DNA of 64,000 bases from Xenopus tropicalis. Its lineage: Eukaryota > Chordata > Amphibia > Anura > Pipidae. Of this stretch, positions 1 to 10,848 are shown piece after piece. The notes under the pieces are model-generated. The model did no database searches. It was not told the DNA's origin and saw only the letters and a list, made by a program, of their open reading frames with translations. The position numbers and the translations under genes were made by a program. Position 1 is the stretch's first letter. Every line of letters starts with the position of its first letter. The stretch is taken from positions 53,395,358 through 53,459,357 of the forward strand of contig NC_030683.2 in the NCBI RefSeq assembly GCF_000004195.4. The letters are read 5' to 3'.

Positions 1-117
1 TTTAGCCCAGGTGCAGTAGCCCATAACAACCAACCAGCAGGTAGCATTTACTGGACACCTGCTTAAAAGCACACATCTCATTGGTTGCTATGGGTTACTG
101 TACCGGGCAAACTTAGT
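1..117. repeat. Short palindromic MITE-like repeat
   Basis: The two ends are imperfect inverted repeats: agcccaggtgcagtagccca at the left pairs with a gggttactgtaccgggca-type right end. A reverse-oriented relative lies at about 57410-57500, and a weaker relative with the same core (gcaacctatcaggtc) lies at 7040-7165. The element may begin upstream of the window. No coding capacity. Confidence 0.5.
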
Positions 118-125
118 GCCTTTTA

Positions 126-236
126 TTAAATATGGAGGTTAGACTGTAAACTCCACTGGGAAAAGGGATATTTGTGAATGATAAAGTGCTGCAGAAAGTT
201 AACTCTATATGAATAAAGAACAATAAAAAAATCAAC
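126..236 (+). repeat. LINE 3'-end-like fragment
   Basis: The stretch contains a tgtaaactccactggg motif followed by a gtgaatgataaagtgctgcag segment and an aataaa-rich tail. This resembles the 3' ends of L2/CR1-type LINEs and their SINEs in frogs and fish. The related tail at 39125-39260 supports a dispersed family. Only the extreme 3' end is present. Confidence 0.35.
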
Positions 237-626
237 AATAGTTGGGATTTGTGTCAGTATGTTCAGCTGCAATATATGTTAGAATCGTGACTTTCTACAT
301 TTAGCCTCACATGGGCCAAGGTAAGGAATACCAAACTTTTTTTTCCATGGTATGTTCAGGTAAATATTAGAACAGACTTCTGACAGGTTATCTTGTGCTA
401 AACTATTATGCAGTTGATGTGTTGTGTTCACCGCTACAATAGTAAAACTAAGGGGCCTATTTATTATGCTGTGTAAAAAAAAATTCACCGAAACTAAACA
501 GTGTAAAAAGCTGTGTAAAAAATAGTGAATTTACCAAGGTGTATCCATATGCGCACACATATGTAACAGAGGGAGGTTGAGATGGCGTTTTCTTTACCGG
601 TGCTTTCAAGTGTGCAATAGCCTAAA
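237..626. other. No gene seen
   Basis: AT-rich sequence with stops in all frames. A ggggcctatttattatgctg segment near 453-472 resembles the end of another MITE, but no partner end was found. Confidence 0.4.
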
Positions 627-965
627 GGTGGCCATACACGCACCGATAGTATCGTACGAAATCTCGTTTCGTACGATATTCGGTGCGTGTATGGTACGTC
701 GGCGAGTCGACCGATATCGCAGGAAGCTGCTGATATCGGCCGACTCGCCGATCGGACCAGTTTGAAAATTTTGATCGGGCGCCATAGAAGGCGCCTGACC
801 AAAATCTCCCTTAAGCGCTGAATCGGCAGAAGGAGGTAGAAATCCTATTGTTTCTACCTCCTTACCTGCCGATTAAGCCCTGAATGGTGTGTGGCACATC
901 TGACGATGTTTCGTGCGACCGATGGTTGCACGAAACATCGTCAGATCGCCACGTGCATGGCCAGC
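627..965. mobile_element. piggyBac-like MITE, multi-hairpin (copy 1)
   Basis: The 339-bp element starts ggtggccatacacgcaccga and ends in a mutated inverse (gtgcatggccagc). It is flanked by TTAA at 966-969 on the right and a degenerate taaa on the left, the target pattern of piggyBac-type elements. Internally it is a chain of separate hairpins: about 637-686 (stem around tcgtacga), 693-757 (stem around cgatatcg), 778-799 (ggcgcc stem), 826-864 (ggaggtagaaa stem) and 899-947 (gacgatgtttcgtgc stem). There is no ORF of significance. It would need a transposase supplied in trans. Confidence 0.75.
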
Positions 966-1187
966 TTAAATTGTCTCTGAACAGAGCTCACAGCACTAAA
1001 CAATAGTTGAGCAAACACAAAGACACAATTACATGGAAAGCTGAGGCTTACCGGAAAGCTCTGCCATAGAAGAACAGATCATAATATGACACTGACAATG
1101 TCTGCTAACTTAATATAAACTGGGGGGAAAAAAACACAGTAGAGTAGTAGAGTACACAGTAGAGTGAATACGTTTCACAACCTGCTT

Positions 1188-1485
1188 TAATGTTTTTGCG
1201 TTTAAAACGCACCGAATCCGGGATTCGCCCAAGATTCTGCCTTTTTCATTTGGATTTTGGACCATGGCTGAACCTAATCGGAATCCTTTAAACCATGTGA
1301 CTTTTTGTCACATAATCACTGAAGTTGGACATTTTTCACCACGTGCGGTTCTCTTTAGCCCTTACTTATTCTAATTTGCATATGCAAATTAGGCTTCGAA
1401 TTTGGTTCTGTATTCGTCTGGATGTTTCACAAAGGATTTTGGATTCAGCCGGATGCTAAAATAGCGGATTGACTGCATCCCTTTA
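1188..1485. repeat. Dispersed repeat with gattcgg motifs
   Basis: Recurrent gaatcc/ggattcgg words, an aaaccatgtgactttttgtc segment, and a perfect 22-bp palindrome at 1371-1392 whose core is taatttgcatatgcaaatta mark this as a repeat of a type I associate with frog genomes. The palindrome contains two overlapping octamer-like ATGCAAAT words. Exact boundaries and family are not determinable here. Confidence 0.45.
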
Positions 1486-2597
1486 TAAGGTCCTGTTTTA
1501 AACTTTAGGTACTTATGCCTAAGGCATATTTATGGTAGTGCAGATATGTCTGGTATCATAACAAAGACAACCTATACAATGATGTACTTTATAAATAGGG
1601 TAACACTTTGGCTATAATCACAGATGTACAACTGATTCTATTGCCAAAGGAAAACATTTCATCTACCAGATTATATTCTTCCTTAAGATTATTTAATTGT
1701 ATTAAGTTTCTTATCATCACAAATGAATGTAAAAAAACTCACATCCAAGCCAGCTCTGGATCATCTCCAAATGATGACACACTGCCCATTAGTCCAGTAA
1801 GGGGCACTATCAGGAACGGACTTGCTGAGGCTGCAATTCCATGCATATTTTTCCTGATACTATCTATTTCTGACTGCTAACCTCTTAGCAGTAGTGAGCA
1901 CCAAAGAAAGTTCTGAATACCTTTTTTTCTCCTTAATGTGGGGATTTTTTTGTAAAACAAAAAAGTAAGAAAAGATTTATTATTTATTTATTATTGTGAA
2001 AGTGTTTCCTAGGAGATGGAAGATATTTCTGCAAATATGGATTCTCAAATATATTTGGCTTAAAAAAAAAAAAAAAAAAACAATCCTGAAAGCAGGATTT
2101 AAATGAAGCAAGTTTTATGTACTGAATGAAAAAAAAATATTCCTGCAAATTAGTAGGAGATGACAATTCAAATGGGAATTACTGCGGTAAAAACATAATT
2201 AAAAACTTGATTGAAGTTAAACAGAATTTGCATAACACTGCAAATTAACTTTTAACACAAAGCATTCAACATGAATGAAACAAAAAGGCATTTCATTAGG
2301 CGGCTATATTAAAACAATATAGAATAGAATAAAGACTTTAAACGAGAGACACAGTGTTTTCTAATAAAACAATTTCTGAAGACAGGAGAAGGTCTGTGCA
2401 ATATTTGCTAGTAAGCATAAAGGAGCTGCAGCCTGCTTATGTATAAGCACTCCAGAATGTCAAAAGAACCATTTTTATTTATTTGTTATTTGACAACATA
2501 AAAACTAACCATGGTTATAGTGGTAACCCATTCAAAATAAACCTTGTTATTAAATACTGTAATTATCCTTAAGAACAAACACATTTACAAAACTCTT
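1486..2597. other. No gene seen
   Basis: AT-rich non-coding sequence with a poly-A tract at about 2062-2080. None of the short open frames has a recognisable domain. Confidence 0.5.
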
Positions 2598-2662
2598 TAC
2601 ACATTAGCCCAATCAAACTCAGGACCTCAGCGCTGCAAGCTAACCACTGAGCCACACTGGCA
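2598..2662. repeat. tRNA-derived SINE-like fragment
   Basis: The segment aacctcagcgctgcaagcta-like sequence followed by accactgagccac resembles the tRNA-derived portion common in frog and fish SINE/LINE tails. It is too short and lacks the paired stems of a functional tRNA, so I treat it as a repeat fragment. The rest of 2663-3152 shows no gene. Confidence 0.4.
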
Positions 2663-3152
2663 AATGAAAAGGTTTCAATATTTTGAAATAGTCTATATCT
2701 TTACCAATGGTAAAAAAAAAAAAATCATATCAATACCTTTTTATACGTATCATTTTGCTGAAGAACACACTGAGTAATTCGTAACACACAAACCTATAGT
2801 AGCAGCAACAGGTACAAACAAATATTGTAAGCATTTTATGTTTGTTTTTTAAGTGGTACAAAAATAATTGTTTTGTTTAAGGAATCTCTGCCTTACAGAA
2901 AGGTATACATAATGGTCGGATTACACTCAAGAAGCAGTCCTAATAATTAAGCTTTTCCAGGCTCTCATTAATGGTGATGGGATAATCAGCTTCTGGCAAT
3001 CAATATGTTAAGCTCCTTTTACAAGCACTTCTGTGTTTGTATGCAAAATCACCCATTAGCCCACCAAGTGGTGCTTCAGTGTGTTCCCTTCACCTCTTCA
3101 CGAGGTTTTACTAAGTCAGTAGTAATACATCCTACCTGAACAGCAGTATTAA

Positions 3153-3506
3153 GCTGGCGATACATGCACCAATATAATCATATGAAATGTAGATGTATGA
3201 TCGTTGGTCGTTTAGTGGATCAGACAGGGAAGAAAATCTTGGTAGGATAATAATAAAATCTATGCATGAATTGGGTATCTGACGATATCCATGGGTGACC
3301 TACAATACATTTCTGGGATGTCACTTTCATATGATTGCTGTCTGCCAATTATTTTATGTTCAGAACATCCTTCGATTTGTTTTTGTTAGGAATTTATCCT
3401 ATAATTTCAATCTGAATGTAAATTTTAGAACGTTGCATTTAAATGTACGGTTGATATCGAAACGTTCATCGGAAGAAGTCTAAAAATCTGACCGTGTATG
3501 GCCACC
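3153..3506. mobile_element. piggyBac-like MITE, old diverged copy
   Basis: The left end (gctggcgatacatgcacc) follows TTAA at 3149-3152. The right end (gtgtatggccacc) is the reverse complement of the family end ggtggccatacac. Length (354 bp) and terminal motifs match the copies at 627 and 3602, but the internal hairpins have decayed, suggesting an older insertion. No coding capacity. Confidence 0.6.
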
Positions 3507-3601
3507 AAATCTGACCGTGAAGGCTAACTTCAAGATCAAAATGGTTTCTTGCTACCAAAGCAAATTATCTACTTTACATGGAATGCACACTTGATAGTTA
3601 A

Positions 3602-3959
3602 GGTGGCCATACACGAGCAGATCCGCTCGCTTGGCGATGTCGCCAAGCGAGTGGATCTTCCCCCGATATCCCCACCTACGGGTGGGCGATATCGGGGAGC
3701 ATTTAGGTTAAAAAAATAATAATCCGATCGTTTGGCCCTGGGCGGCAATGGGGCAGTCGGATCGGGGACCGCATCAACGAGCCGATGCGGTCCCCGATCC
3801 GACCGGATTTTCTAACCTGGCCGATCGAGATCTGGCCAATTTCAGCCCAGATATCGGTCGGCCAGGCCGCTCTGCTCTCCCCATACACGGGCCGATTAGC
3901 TGCCGAATCGGTCCAAGGGACCGATATCGGCAGCTATAGTCGGCCCGTGTATGGGGACC
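3602..3959. mobile_element. piggyBac-like MITE, multi-hairpin (copy 2)
   Basis: The 358-bp element is flanked by perfect TTAA at 3598-3601 and 3960-3963. Ends are ggtggccatacacg and cgtgtatggggacc. It holds serial hairpins: 3619-3659 (cgcttggcgat loop cgccaagcg), 3662-3697 (cccgatatc...gatatcggg), 3758-3802 (ggatcggggaccgcat with its complement), 3821-3866 (ggccgat...atcggtcggcc) and 3880-3955 (catacacgggccga with its complement). Short open frames within it are by-products of the palindromes. Confidence 0.85.
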
Positions 3960-4108
3960 TTAAGGCCTATAATGTATTGTAGTTTATAATTACTTCATAT
4001 GCACACAATTCTTATTGCTGCTCACTGTTGTGGTCCTTAACGCTCCAATACTATGTAACCATGCATAAAAAATTATTTTAATTGCAATGAAGCTGTAAGA
4101 TCCAATGC

Positions 4109-4465
4109 TTAAAGGAGACATTTTATATAAAGTTCATATTCAGTTATAATATTCATCCTCCCTCAAAATGTAAAATGATGCAGAAAGAAAGATGTTTTGA
4201 AAGCATTTTACTAACTGTCATTATATGAGAGCTGCATCCAGTTAGAAGCCAGAGCCAAATGAAAAATGGCTTCAGTCTCCCAGGAAGTGGTCACAGCACT
4301 GACTGACAGGCTTTACTCAACAGTAGCAGGGAAAACCCCTCCCTCCTTCTGTGTCTCTCTGCTTGTCCACCTGGGGGGGGGGGAGAGAGGAGCGAGTAGA
4401 GCAGAACTGACTGCCTGTGAAATCGCTAAGCCCTGCCCACCCTATGCATATTCACTGGACTTTAA
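4109..4465. mobile_element. T2-type (TTAAA) MITE
   Basis: The left end reads TTAAAGGAGACATTTTATAT and the right end finishes ggactttaa, giving TTAAA-type ends characteristic of the T2 MITE family of Xenopus. The body is unique-looking with a poly-G run at about 4373-4383. No coding capacity. Confidence 0.5.
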
Positions 4466-5155
4466 GTAGGTGAGCTTGTGTCACTGAAGTCTATCAGGGC
4501 CGGCGGCCCAGAGCCACATACTGAAGAGTCTAAACCGGAAGCTTACATAAGGTCTGGGTAGAGCACAATTTTCAAGCAGTTATGTACATATTTGAACCCA
4601 AAGGTATTAAAATAAAAGCACAATAACAATTACATTTGGCCAACCCATGAACACCTCTAATACATATCCAACTATACCCCATAGGCCAATGATCTAACCA
4701 GCTGCCAGTGTTTATCCACCTTTTTTTCACTTATATTGTAAAATGTGGATGTTTTTTGCAACCATATGGATTGCAGTGTAAAACGTATTCTATAACAATG
4801 GTTCTATAGTTAAAACAACTGACAATTTCATATCTGTAGAAATCAGTGCTTTATTTCTTTTGAGAGTTAATTATATTTTAATAGTAAATGCAAAATTGTC
4901 CCTGCTTTAAACTCTTTCTGGGTCACTTTATTAGATGTGATTAACTATTACTTTTGAGCCAGCCTGTGAGTACAATAAGGACTGCAGTGTCCTGGAAGGG
5001 CCAGATGTTTTAAGTTGGGAGTACCTGGCAATAAAGTCTGTCTTGTCCCATCTAAGAAAGAGTATTAGTAAAAGTGCAATTTAAAGAAGGGAGCTTCTAC
5101 GATGGTCCCATCACCAGTCATCATAACATTCATGAAATTTCACATCAGAAGTTAA

Positions 5156-5524
5156 GGTCGGCATACACGGGCCAATTGTAGCTGCTGATATTGGTCCATT
5201 GGACCGATTAAGGCCGCGTAGGGGCAGCAACGAGGGGCATGCCTGACCGATATCTGAAATTGGCCAGATATCGACCGGGAAGGTTAAAGGATTTAGTTGG
5301 ATCGGGGACTGCATCGACTTGTTGATGCGGTCCCCAAATGGCTTGTTGATGCGGTCCCCAAACCCACTGCGGCCGTTATAATTCGTTTGTTTGGCCCCAG
5401 GGCCAAACAAACGAATTAGCCTACATTTGCCAGGTATCGCCCACCCATAGGTGGGGATATCAGGAGAAGATCCGTTCACTTGGCGACCTCGCCAAGCGAG
5501 CGGATCTTCATGTGTATGGCCACC
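5156..5524. mobile_element. piggyBac-like MITE, multi-hairpin (copy 3, inverted)
   Basis: It is flanked by TTAA (5152-5155) and a mutated TTTA (5525-5528). It carries the same modules as copy 2 in reverse order, including the gatatcg...cgatatc stem, a gatgcggtcccca module now duplicated at 5313-5359, a cgtttgtttggcc hairpin at 5381-5417 and a cttggcgacctcgccaag hairpin at 5479-5496. The internal duplication distinguishes it from copy 2. Confidence 0.8.
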
Positions 5525-5528
5525 TTTA

Positions 5529-7039
5529 CATGGAGGAATTTTTCAGACAGGTATCATTTACTCCTATCCCCAGAGTGACTCTTATACAAAATGACAAGCT
5601 TGCTTACTAAGATCACTTCTGGCAGCAAAGAGTAATATTCTCTAACATTTATTTCAGTTAGTTGTTTTTCCTTTATCGACTGAGCAGATTTTGAACTGTG
5701 TACAGAAAACACAAGTGAAAAAGAGATCAAGCTAACAGTTAGGCATATGTAGGCTATGTCCTATGCTCTCATTTAAAGTTATGGCAACACAAGAGATCTA
5801 CAACACAATGTGGCCTCTTCCTCTGTCATAAAATTAAAAATATTCAGATTCAAAATTAAATGGAGCACAGTCCTGCCCTATTACTCTCATTTTCAGTGAA
5901 TACTTATTACCTGGACCTTCATCAGATCTCTAGGCAGAATTCCATACCATATATTCTATAAGCAGGCAGAGAAACTGATGCTGTAAAGAGATGAGTAAAA
6001 TGATCTTTCTACAATAAAATATGCATCCAGTGAAATGTTTAAAGCCTTTGTCTACATGTCAAATAATTTGTATTTCCTCTTTGATCTGCAACTGTTTTGT
6101 AAATATACATAAAGATTATTATATTCTGTATAAAGAATATCATATTCTGTATAAAGAATGTCTCATTAGTTCACATGCAAACACACTCACTCTCCCACTC
6201 TTTTCTTCTGACTGAAATTGTGTTTCCATAGTAAATTGCTCTTTGCAGATACTATTTATGAACATGCACACAATGGCCAGGAGGTAATCAAATTATGCTC
6301 ACACTCACTGGTTGATATAGAAAACTGGAATCACTTATTGCATGTATTAACAAGCAGCCAACCTGATTTATACATCTATCTATATATAAAAAAATATATA
6401 AACACTGCACAAAGCATATGTTTTGAAATGTTAAGCTTACAGTTACAGCATGAAAAAAGCTTTCAGAAAGCAAGCCACTTTCTGACTGTGAGAGCAGATA
6501 AATAATCCTGCAGTACTGGAAGCAGTTCACTGCTCAGAAATCTTTCACTGTTGAACTGAGCCAACCCTGTTTTATCTGCTCTGCCAGCTCTCTCCTTGGA
6601 AAAAAAAACTCAGAGAGAAAGCAATCTGTGTGTCTGAGCATTGGATAACCCCATGAGTCACAGCTGTGGTATTTTTAGCCGAGCATATAAAACGCCAATG
6701 TGTGATTCTCATTATATGTGTGTGTATTACACATGCTTACACTAACATTATACATATTTACAACATGCATAAGCACAAATACAGAGCTAAATGTAACATT
6801 AAGCAGAGGTACCTATGTACTACATTATCGACTTGATGCAATTGTCAGAAAGATCTCATTAAGAAGGCACCAGAGGCAATAACTAGCTCAGTCTAGATTC
6901 TACAGAGAACCTTTTCAGGACATAATCACATACTGTAAAAGGGATACTTGGAACATCAGTAAGGTTGTCACACATTATTATCCACTGAGTTCGACACTGT
7001 CACCCAAGTGCCAGCTTTAAAGCACTGCACTAGTGGGTG
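5529..7039. other. No gene seen; small tandem duplication
   Basis: Non-coding AT-rich sequence. A 21-bp unit (atattctgtataaagaatat plus c) occurs twice in tandem at 6121-6141 and 6142-6162. Sequence at about 6500-6700 is less repetitive and could be conserved non-coding DNA, but nothing decides this. Confidence 0.4.
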
Positions 7040-7165
7040 CATTTATTAACACTGGAGACAAACTTCACCGTTGATGTTGCCCACAGCAACCTATCAGGTC
7101 TTTGCTTTTGATTTCTAACTTGTAGATGACCATTTAAATCTTATTGGTGATTGGCTGCTACTACA
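7040..7165. repeat. Fragment of short palindromic repeat
   Basis: It contains gcatttattaac, ttgcccacagcaacctatca and a gattggctgctac right half, resembling the repeat at 1-117. It is diverged and has no coding capacity. Confidence 0.4.
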
Positions 7166-7289
7166 TATTTATGATCTAAACTATATGTAAGATCAAAAAG
7201 CCTAACTTTAAAAGGCATTTCCCTTGAAAATGTGTGCCCCTATCAAAAATATTCTAGATTCTGAAAGTTTGTAAAATGTAACTTAAAAA

Positions 7290-7650
7290 ATATATAAACA
7301 ATTTAGACTGCATTTTAGATTTGTGGAATTCCCTCCTTGAATCAGTCGTACTGGCTGATACATTATATAGCTTTAAGAAGGGGCTGGATGGCTTTTTAGC
7401 AAGTGAGGGAATACAGGGTTATGGGAGATAGCTCTTAGAACAAGTTGATCCAGGGACTGGTCCGATTGCCATCTTGGAGTCAGGAAGGAATTTTTTCCTC
7501 TCTGAGGCAAATTACAGAGGCTTCAGATGGGGTTTTTGCCTTCCTCTGGATCAACCAGAAGTTAGGCCGATTATATATAGGCATTATGGTTGAATGTGAT
7601 GGACGTAAGTCTTTTTTCAACCTAACTTACTATGTTACTATGTATGAAAG
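7290..7650 (+). mobile_element. CR1-like LINE 3' end (truncated)
   Basis: Read on + from about 7321, the frame gives LWNSLLESVVLADTLYSFKK followed by GLDGF and then a stop at 7429. That is the characteristic C-terminal tail of CR1/L2-type reverse transcriptases (WNSLP...V...S...FK..LD). It is followed by a 3' UTR and a terminal actatgttactatg direct repeat at about 7629-7642, as in CR1 tails. The copy is heavily 5'-truncated and has lost the RT palm and endonuclease domains, so it is dead. Confidence 0.65.
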
Positions 7651-8761
7651 GGCTTTTTTTTTTTTTTTACAAAAAAAAGGTTCAGTGTGTAAGGGGAAAC
7701 AATTGGGTAAAGGAAAAGAGAGACAGAGGGCTGGTTTACAAGAGAGACATCAAAGACTCTGAAAGCCTCCAGGACAGGAAGAGACAGGGAGGTGTTTTTA
7801 AATGGAAACATTTTTTATTCCTGAAGGCTTCATCCAAACAGAGAGATCACATTTTAACCCTGTATAGTGAGAACAGTTTGAAAATGCATAGTTAAAACAC
7901 TAATGGGTGAATGTAGTAACAGTTATTCATAGGACGCAAATATGTGCTCTACAAATATTATATTTTTGTAATATAAAAAAATATATTACAAAAAATTTTT
8001 CCTTTGCACTAATTTAATGTTAATTTGGAAAACTGTTGTGCCTTATCCACCAGCAGCAAAAAGGTCACACAGTAAAAAAGAAGTTATTTTTGCACCAAAG
8101 CTATTAACATTTATAGTGTAATAACTAATGTTACATTATAAAATGCATATGTTTGCTGTTGATTTTGCAAAACCAAAGAAAAAGTTTATGTTTACAGCTT
8201 TTACATTCCTGCAGTACTTAAATATGCTTAACAAGGCAGAGAGAGGCAGTGCTTAGACTGTAAGCTCTAAGAGTCTCCTGAAACATTATGGATATTGAAT
8301 GAATTTCTTGCCAGTTGTGGAAAGCTATAAACGTTGCCTTTGCATGGCAGATCTGCATTATATCATCAAAGAAACAAGTAAATATGCAGTGTGTCTCAAA
8401 CCCCAAATTTGGTTAGTTCTTTCTTTGACTGGAAAGTACAGCATATGTTTGTTTGTCTGTCATTCCAAAGCTGAGGAAGGGGTGTTACCCCACAGAAATG
8501 TTAATATGTACATATAAAAGCTCCAACTGCACACCAGCAATATGCTAGATCTCTTTCTGCACAAACAATACCCTGTGGGCCACTGTTTATAGCTGCATCA
8601 AGGCCCAGCTAGGATCGTTATTCCACTGGTGGTCTAGGTTTATTTCCTGCAGTCTTAACAAATAGCAGAGTAAAACTAAACTTTGATGGTTTCCAGAGTT
8701 TGAATGTCTTGTTAACAGCCTCCGCTCCTGGTTAAGGGTCTCCTCTAAAAGGCAGAAGAGC
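7651..8761. other. No gene seen
   Basis: AT-rich sequence with poly-T/poly-A tracts near 7655-7680 and an AT-rich inverted stretch at 7959-7992. No domain is recognisable in the short open frames. Confidence 0.45.
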
Positions 8762-9042
8762 TTAAAGGAGAAGGAAAGTTACAATCACTGGGAAGGGGGG
8801 GTTCCAAAATGTTAGGCACCCCCAGTGATTGTAATTGCTTACCTGTATGTGTTGAAACAATCCTCTTCCTTCTTCGTTCTGTTGATCGCTATAGAAGCCA
8901 TCAGACAGAGGATCGCATCAATCGATTTTTAGCCATATATCGGGGAGGCCTGTCGGGGGGGGCATACACGTGCATATAAGATGCCAAAACAGTCTAGAGG
9001 ACTGGAATTTTCAGCTTAAATCTGCTTGTGTATGGCCACTCT
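8762..9042. mobile_element. T2-type end plus fragment of piggyBac-like MITE
   Basis: TTAAAGGAGAAGGAAAG at 8762 is a T2-type terminus, and ttacaatcactgg at 8778 pairs with ccagtgattgtaa at 8822. From about 8880, atcgcatcaatcga and a terminal tgtgtatggccact (9026-9039) match the ggtggccatacac family. Both pieces are partial, and the exact junction is not resolved. Confidence 0.4.
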
Positions 9043-9616
9043 AAGCCTTACACAGCTACACGTTTAAATTAAGTGGCCCATAACAAGATTAGATCCTTGC
9101 ATTCTGTTTAGCACAAAAAGTGATGAATTAAACTTGTGGGGCAAGAAAAAGTTTTGCATAAAATAATTCCGCTAGCAAGGTTCAGAAGCAAGTATTGCAT
9201 CTTACACACACTCATGGAAATTAGCCACCATTACTCTTTAAGGTCAAGGGTACATGGGACATGCGATTCCTTCTACATTTCCAAGCAATTACATGACTAA
9301 ACAGGCTTGCATGCAGTAATTTACATTGTCTACAATATAAAGGAAAATTCAGGCATTTTGTCACCACGCAGGAGGAAATTATACACAGGTGACCCTATTT
9401 GCATTGTCCATATAGCCACAACAAATTTGCACTGTGTATCACTTTTAATACAAATAAAAAGGAGCCCTTATTTATAAGGAATACAATACAATATCAACAG
9501 GGATAAAATAGTCCCAAAGAATTGAAAATACACCATAGATAAAAAAGACATTTATGTTAATGATTCATAGGCACAGTAGTGGGAGTGAGCTGGTGCAGGG
9601 TGCAAAGGATGCCTTT
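9043..9616. other. No gene seen
   Basis: Non-coding AT-rich sequence without recognisable repeats or open frames. Confidence 0.45.
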
Positions 9617-9841
9617 AGGCTGATGCTGCCCTAAGCGTATGGCATATATTTTCGGCAAGCCGAAAATACCACCATACGCTCCAACCTGTGCCTGCACCCA
9701 AACGAATGAAATACGCTCGGGTGCAGGCACATGTAGCCGATATCCGCCGAAGATACAAAGTCTTGCGTTTGACGGATACCAGCTACATGTGCCTGCACCC
9801 GAGCGTATTCCATTCATTCGGGTGCAGGCACAAGGTAGGGT
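9617..9841. mobile_element. Nested-palindrome MITE (copy A, right end lost)
   Basis: Starts aggctgatgc and contains an outer hairpin (ttttcggcaagccgaaaat at 9650-9668). A large palindrome spans about 9685-9838, with cctgtgcctgcaccc and its inverse at the edges. Each arm is itself a smaller hairpin (tgcctgcaccc...gggtgcaggca). Related copies lie at 11594-12793 and 35573-35879. The outer right end present in the other copies is missing. A 150-codon open frame across it is a palindrome by-product. Confidence 0.7.
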
Positions 9842-10323
9842 AAATCTATCCTATGAGTGGTGTTTGAGAAGGGACACAGTCAGGCAGGGAATATTGCCTG
9901 ACACTGTAGTACTTCATGAGTCAGAATGTACAGTAGTTCAGCCTAAACATAACTTCTACACTATATTTCAAGTTTTTTTTTTTCCTAGTAGTGAGAGTTG
10001 GTGCTTGGTACTTGCAGGCTGGGAGGCAGTTCCAGAGATAAGCAGCAAAGTTGAAAAAAAAAAATGGGTGAGGCACAATGACAATTCATAGGTACAAAGC
10101 AAATGCATGAAAGCAAAACTAAGAGAGCTTAAGAGACTGGACACCCTTACGTGGGGTGTAGCATAATAAAAGAAAATATAATTCAGGAGTCAGAGCCAGA
10201 AGTAGAGAGAATATAAAAAGATACTGCTTCTAAAATTAATGAAATTTAAAACTAAACTTCATTACTACAGACCCAGGCTGTACCAAATGGGAAAAAAGTG
10301 CTGTATTCGTAGAGTATGTACAC

Positions 10324-10848
10324 TAAGGGGCAGATTGTGTTTTTTTCGTAATGATCGGTATTTGCCGATTTTTTGGAAAATTGTCGCGACTTTTTCGCTG
10401 CCATTCCGAATGTTGCGCAAAATCTGGCGATTTTTTCGTAGCGTTACTACTTGCGCGAAAAGTCGCGACTTTTTCGTAGCCTTCGCGCCGAGTACGAAAG
10501 ATTCGGATTCATTCAAGCTTCAGTATGGTGACTTTTCTTGGGCCAGGTTGGAGCTGCAGGATGCCATTGAGTCCTATGGGAGGCTTCCAAAATCATGCTA
10601 AGTCTGAAAGTTTCGCCCGCCGCTTACGAGCGCTCAATACGAAAAAGTCGCGGCAAGATACGAGCGCATCGTAATGGCTATGAAAAATTCGCGTTTTTTT
10701 GCGCAAATCTTATTGGTAACGAAAAAGTCGCGACAATTTCCGAAAAGTCGTAAAGGCGCCGAAAAAATTGCAAAAAAGTCGCAAAATGTTCGTTTTCCAA
10801 TCGGAATTTTTCCAATTCGGATTCGTGGGTTAGTAAATGTGCCCCTAA
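10324..10848. mobile_element. MITE with recurrent tcgcgac/cgaaaaagtcg motifs
   Basis: The right end is the reverse complement of ttaggggcacatttac, and the left end is a mutated taaggggcagatt. The body is rich in CpG, unlike its surroundings. It repeats a motif: gtcgcgactttttcg at about 10383 and 10465 and its inverse cgaaaaagtcgcg at about 10640 and 10720, so the halves are imperfect inverted repeats. No domain is recognisable in the open frames inside. Confidence 0.6.

Noticed and set aside
899..947. cgaaacatcg hairpin considered as hammerhead
   Set aside because: No CTGANGA box precedes the stem. It is a MITE hairpin.
2598..2662. Possible tRNA gene
   Set aside because: Only a fragment resembling a tRNA-derived SINE; cloverleaf stems cannot be drawn.
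3703..3982. Overlapping open frames on both strands at 3.7-4.0 kb
   Set aside because: High-GC hairpins of a piggyBac-like MITE suppress stop codons in all frames.
9639..10091. 150-codon open frame on +
   Set aside because: It runs across the palindromic MITE and its flank. The repeated CACTQTNEIRSGAG-like words come from the inverted arms, and there is no domain.
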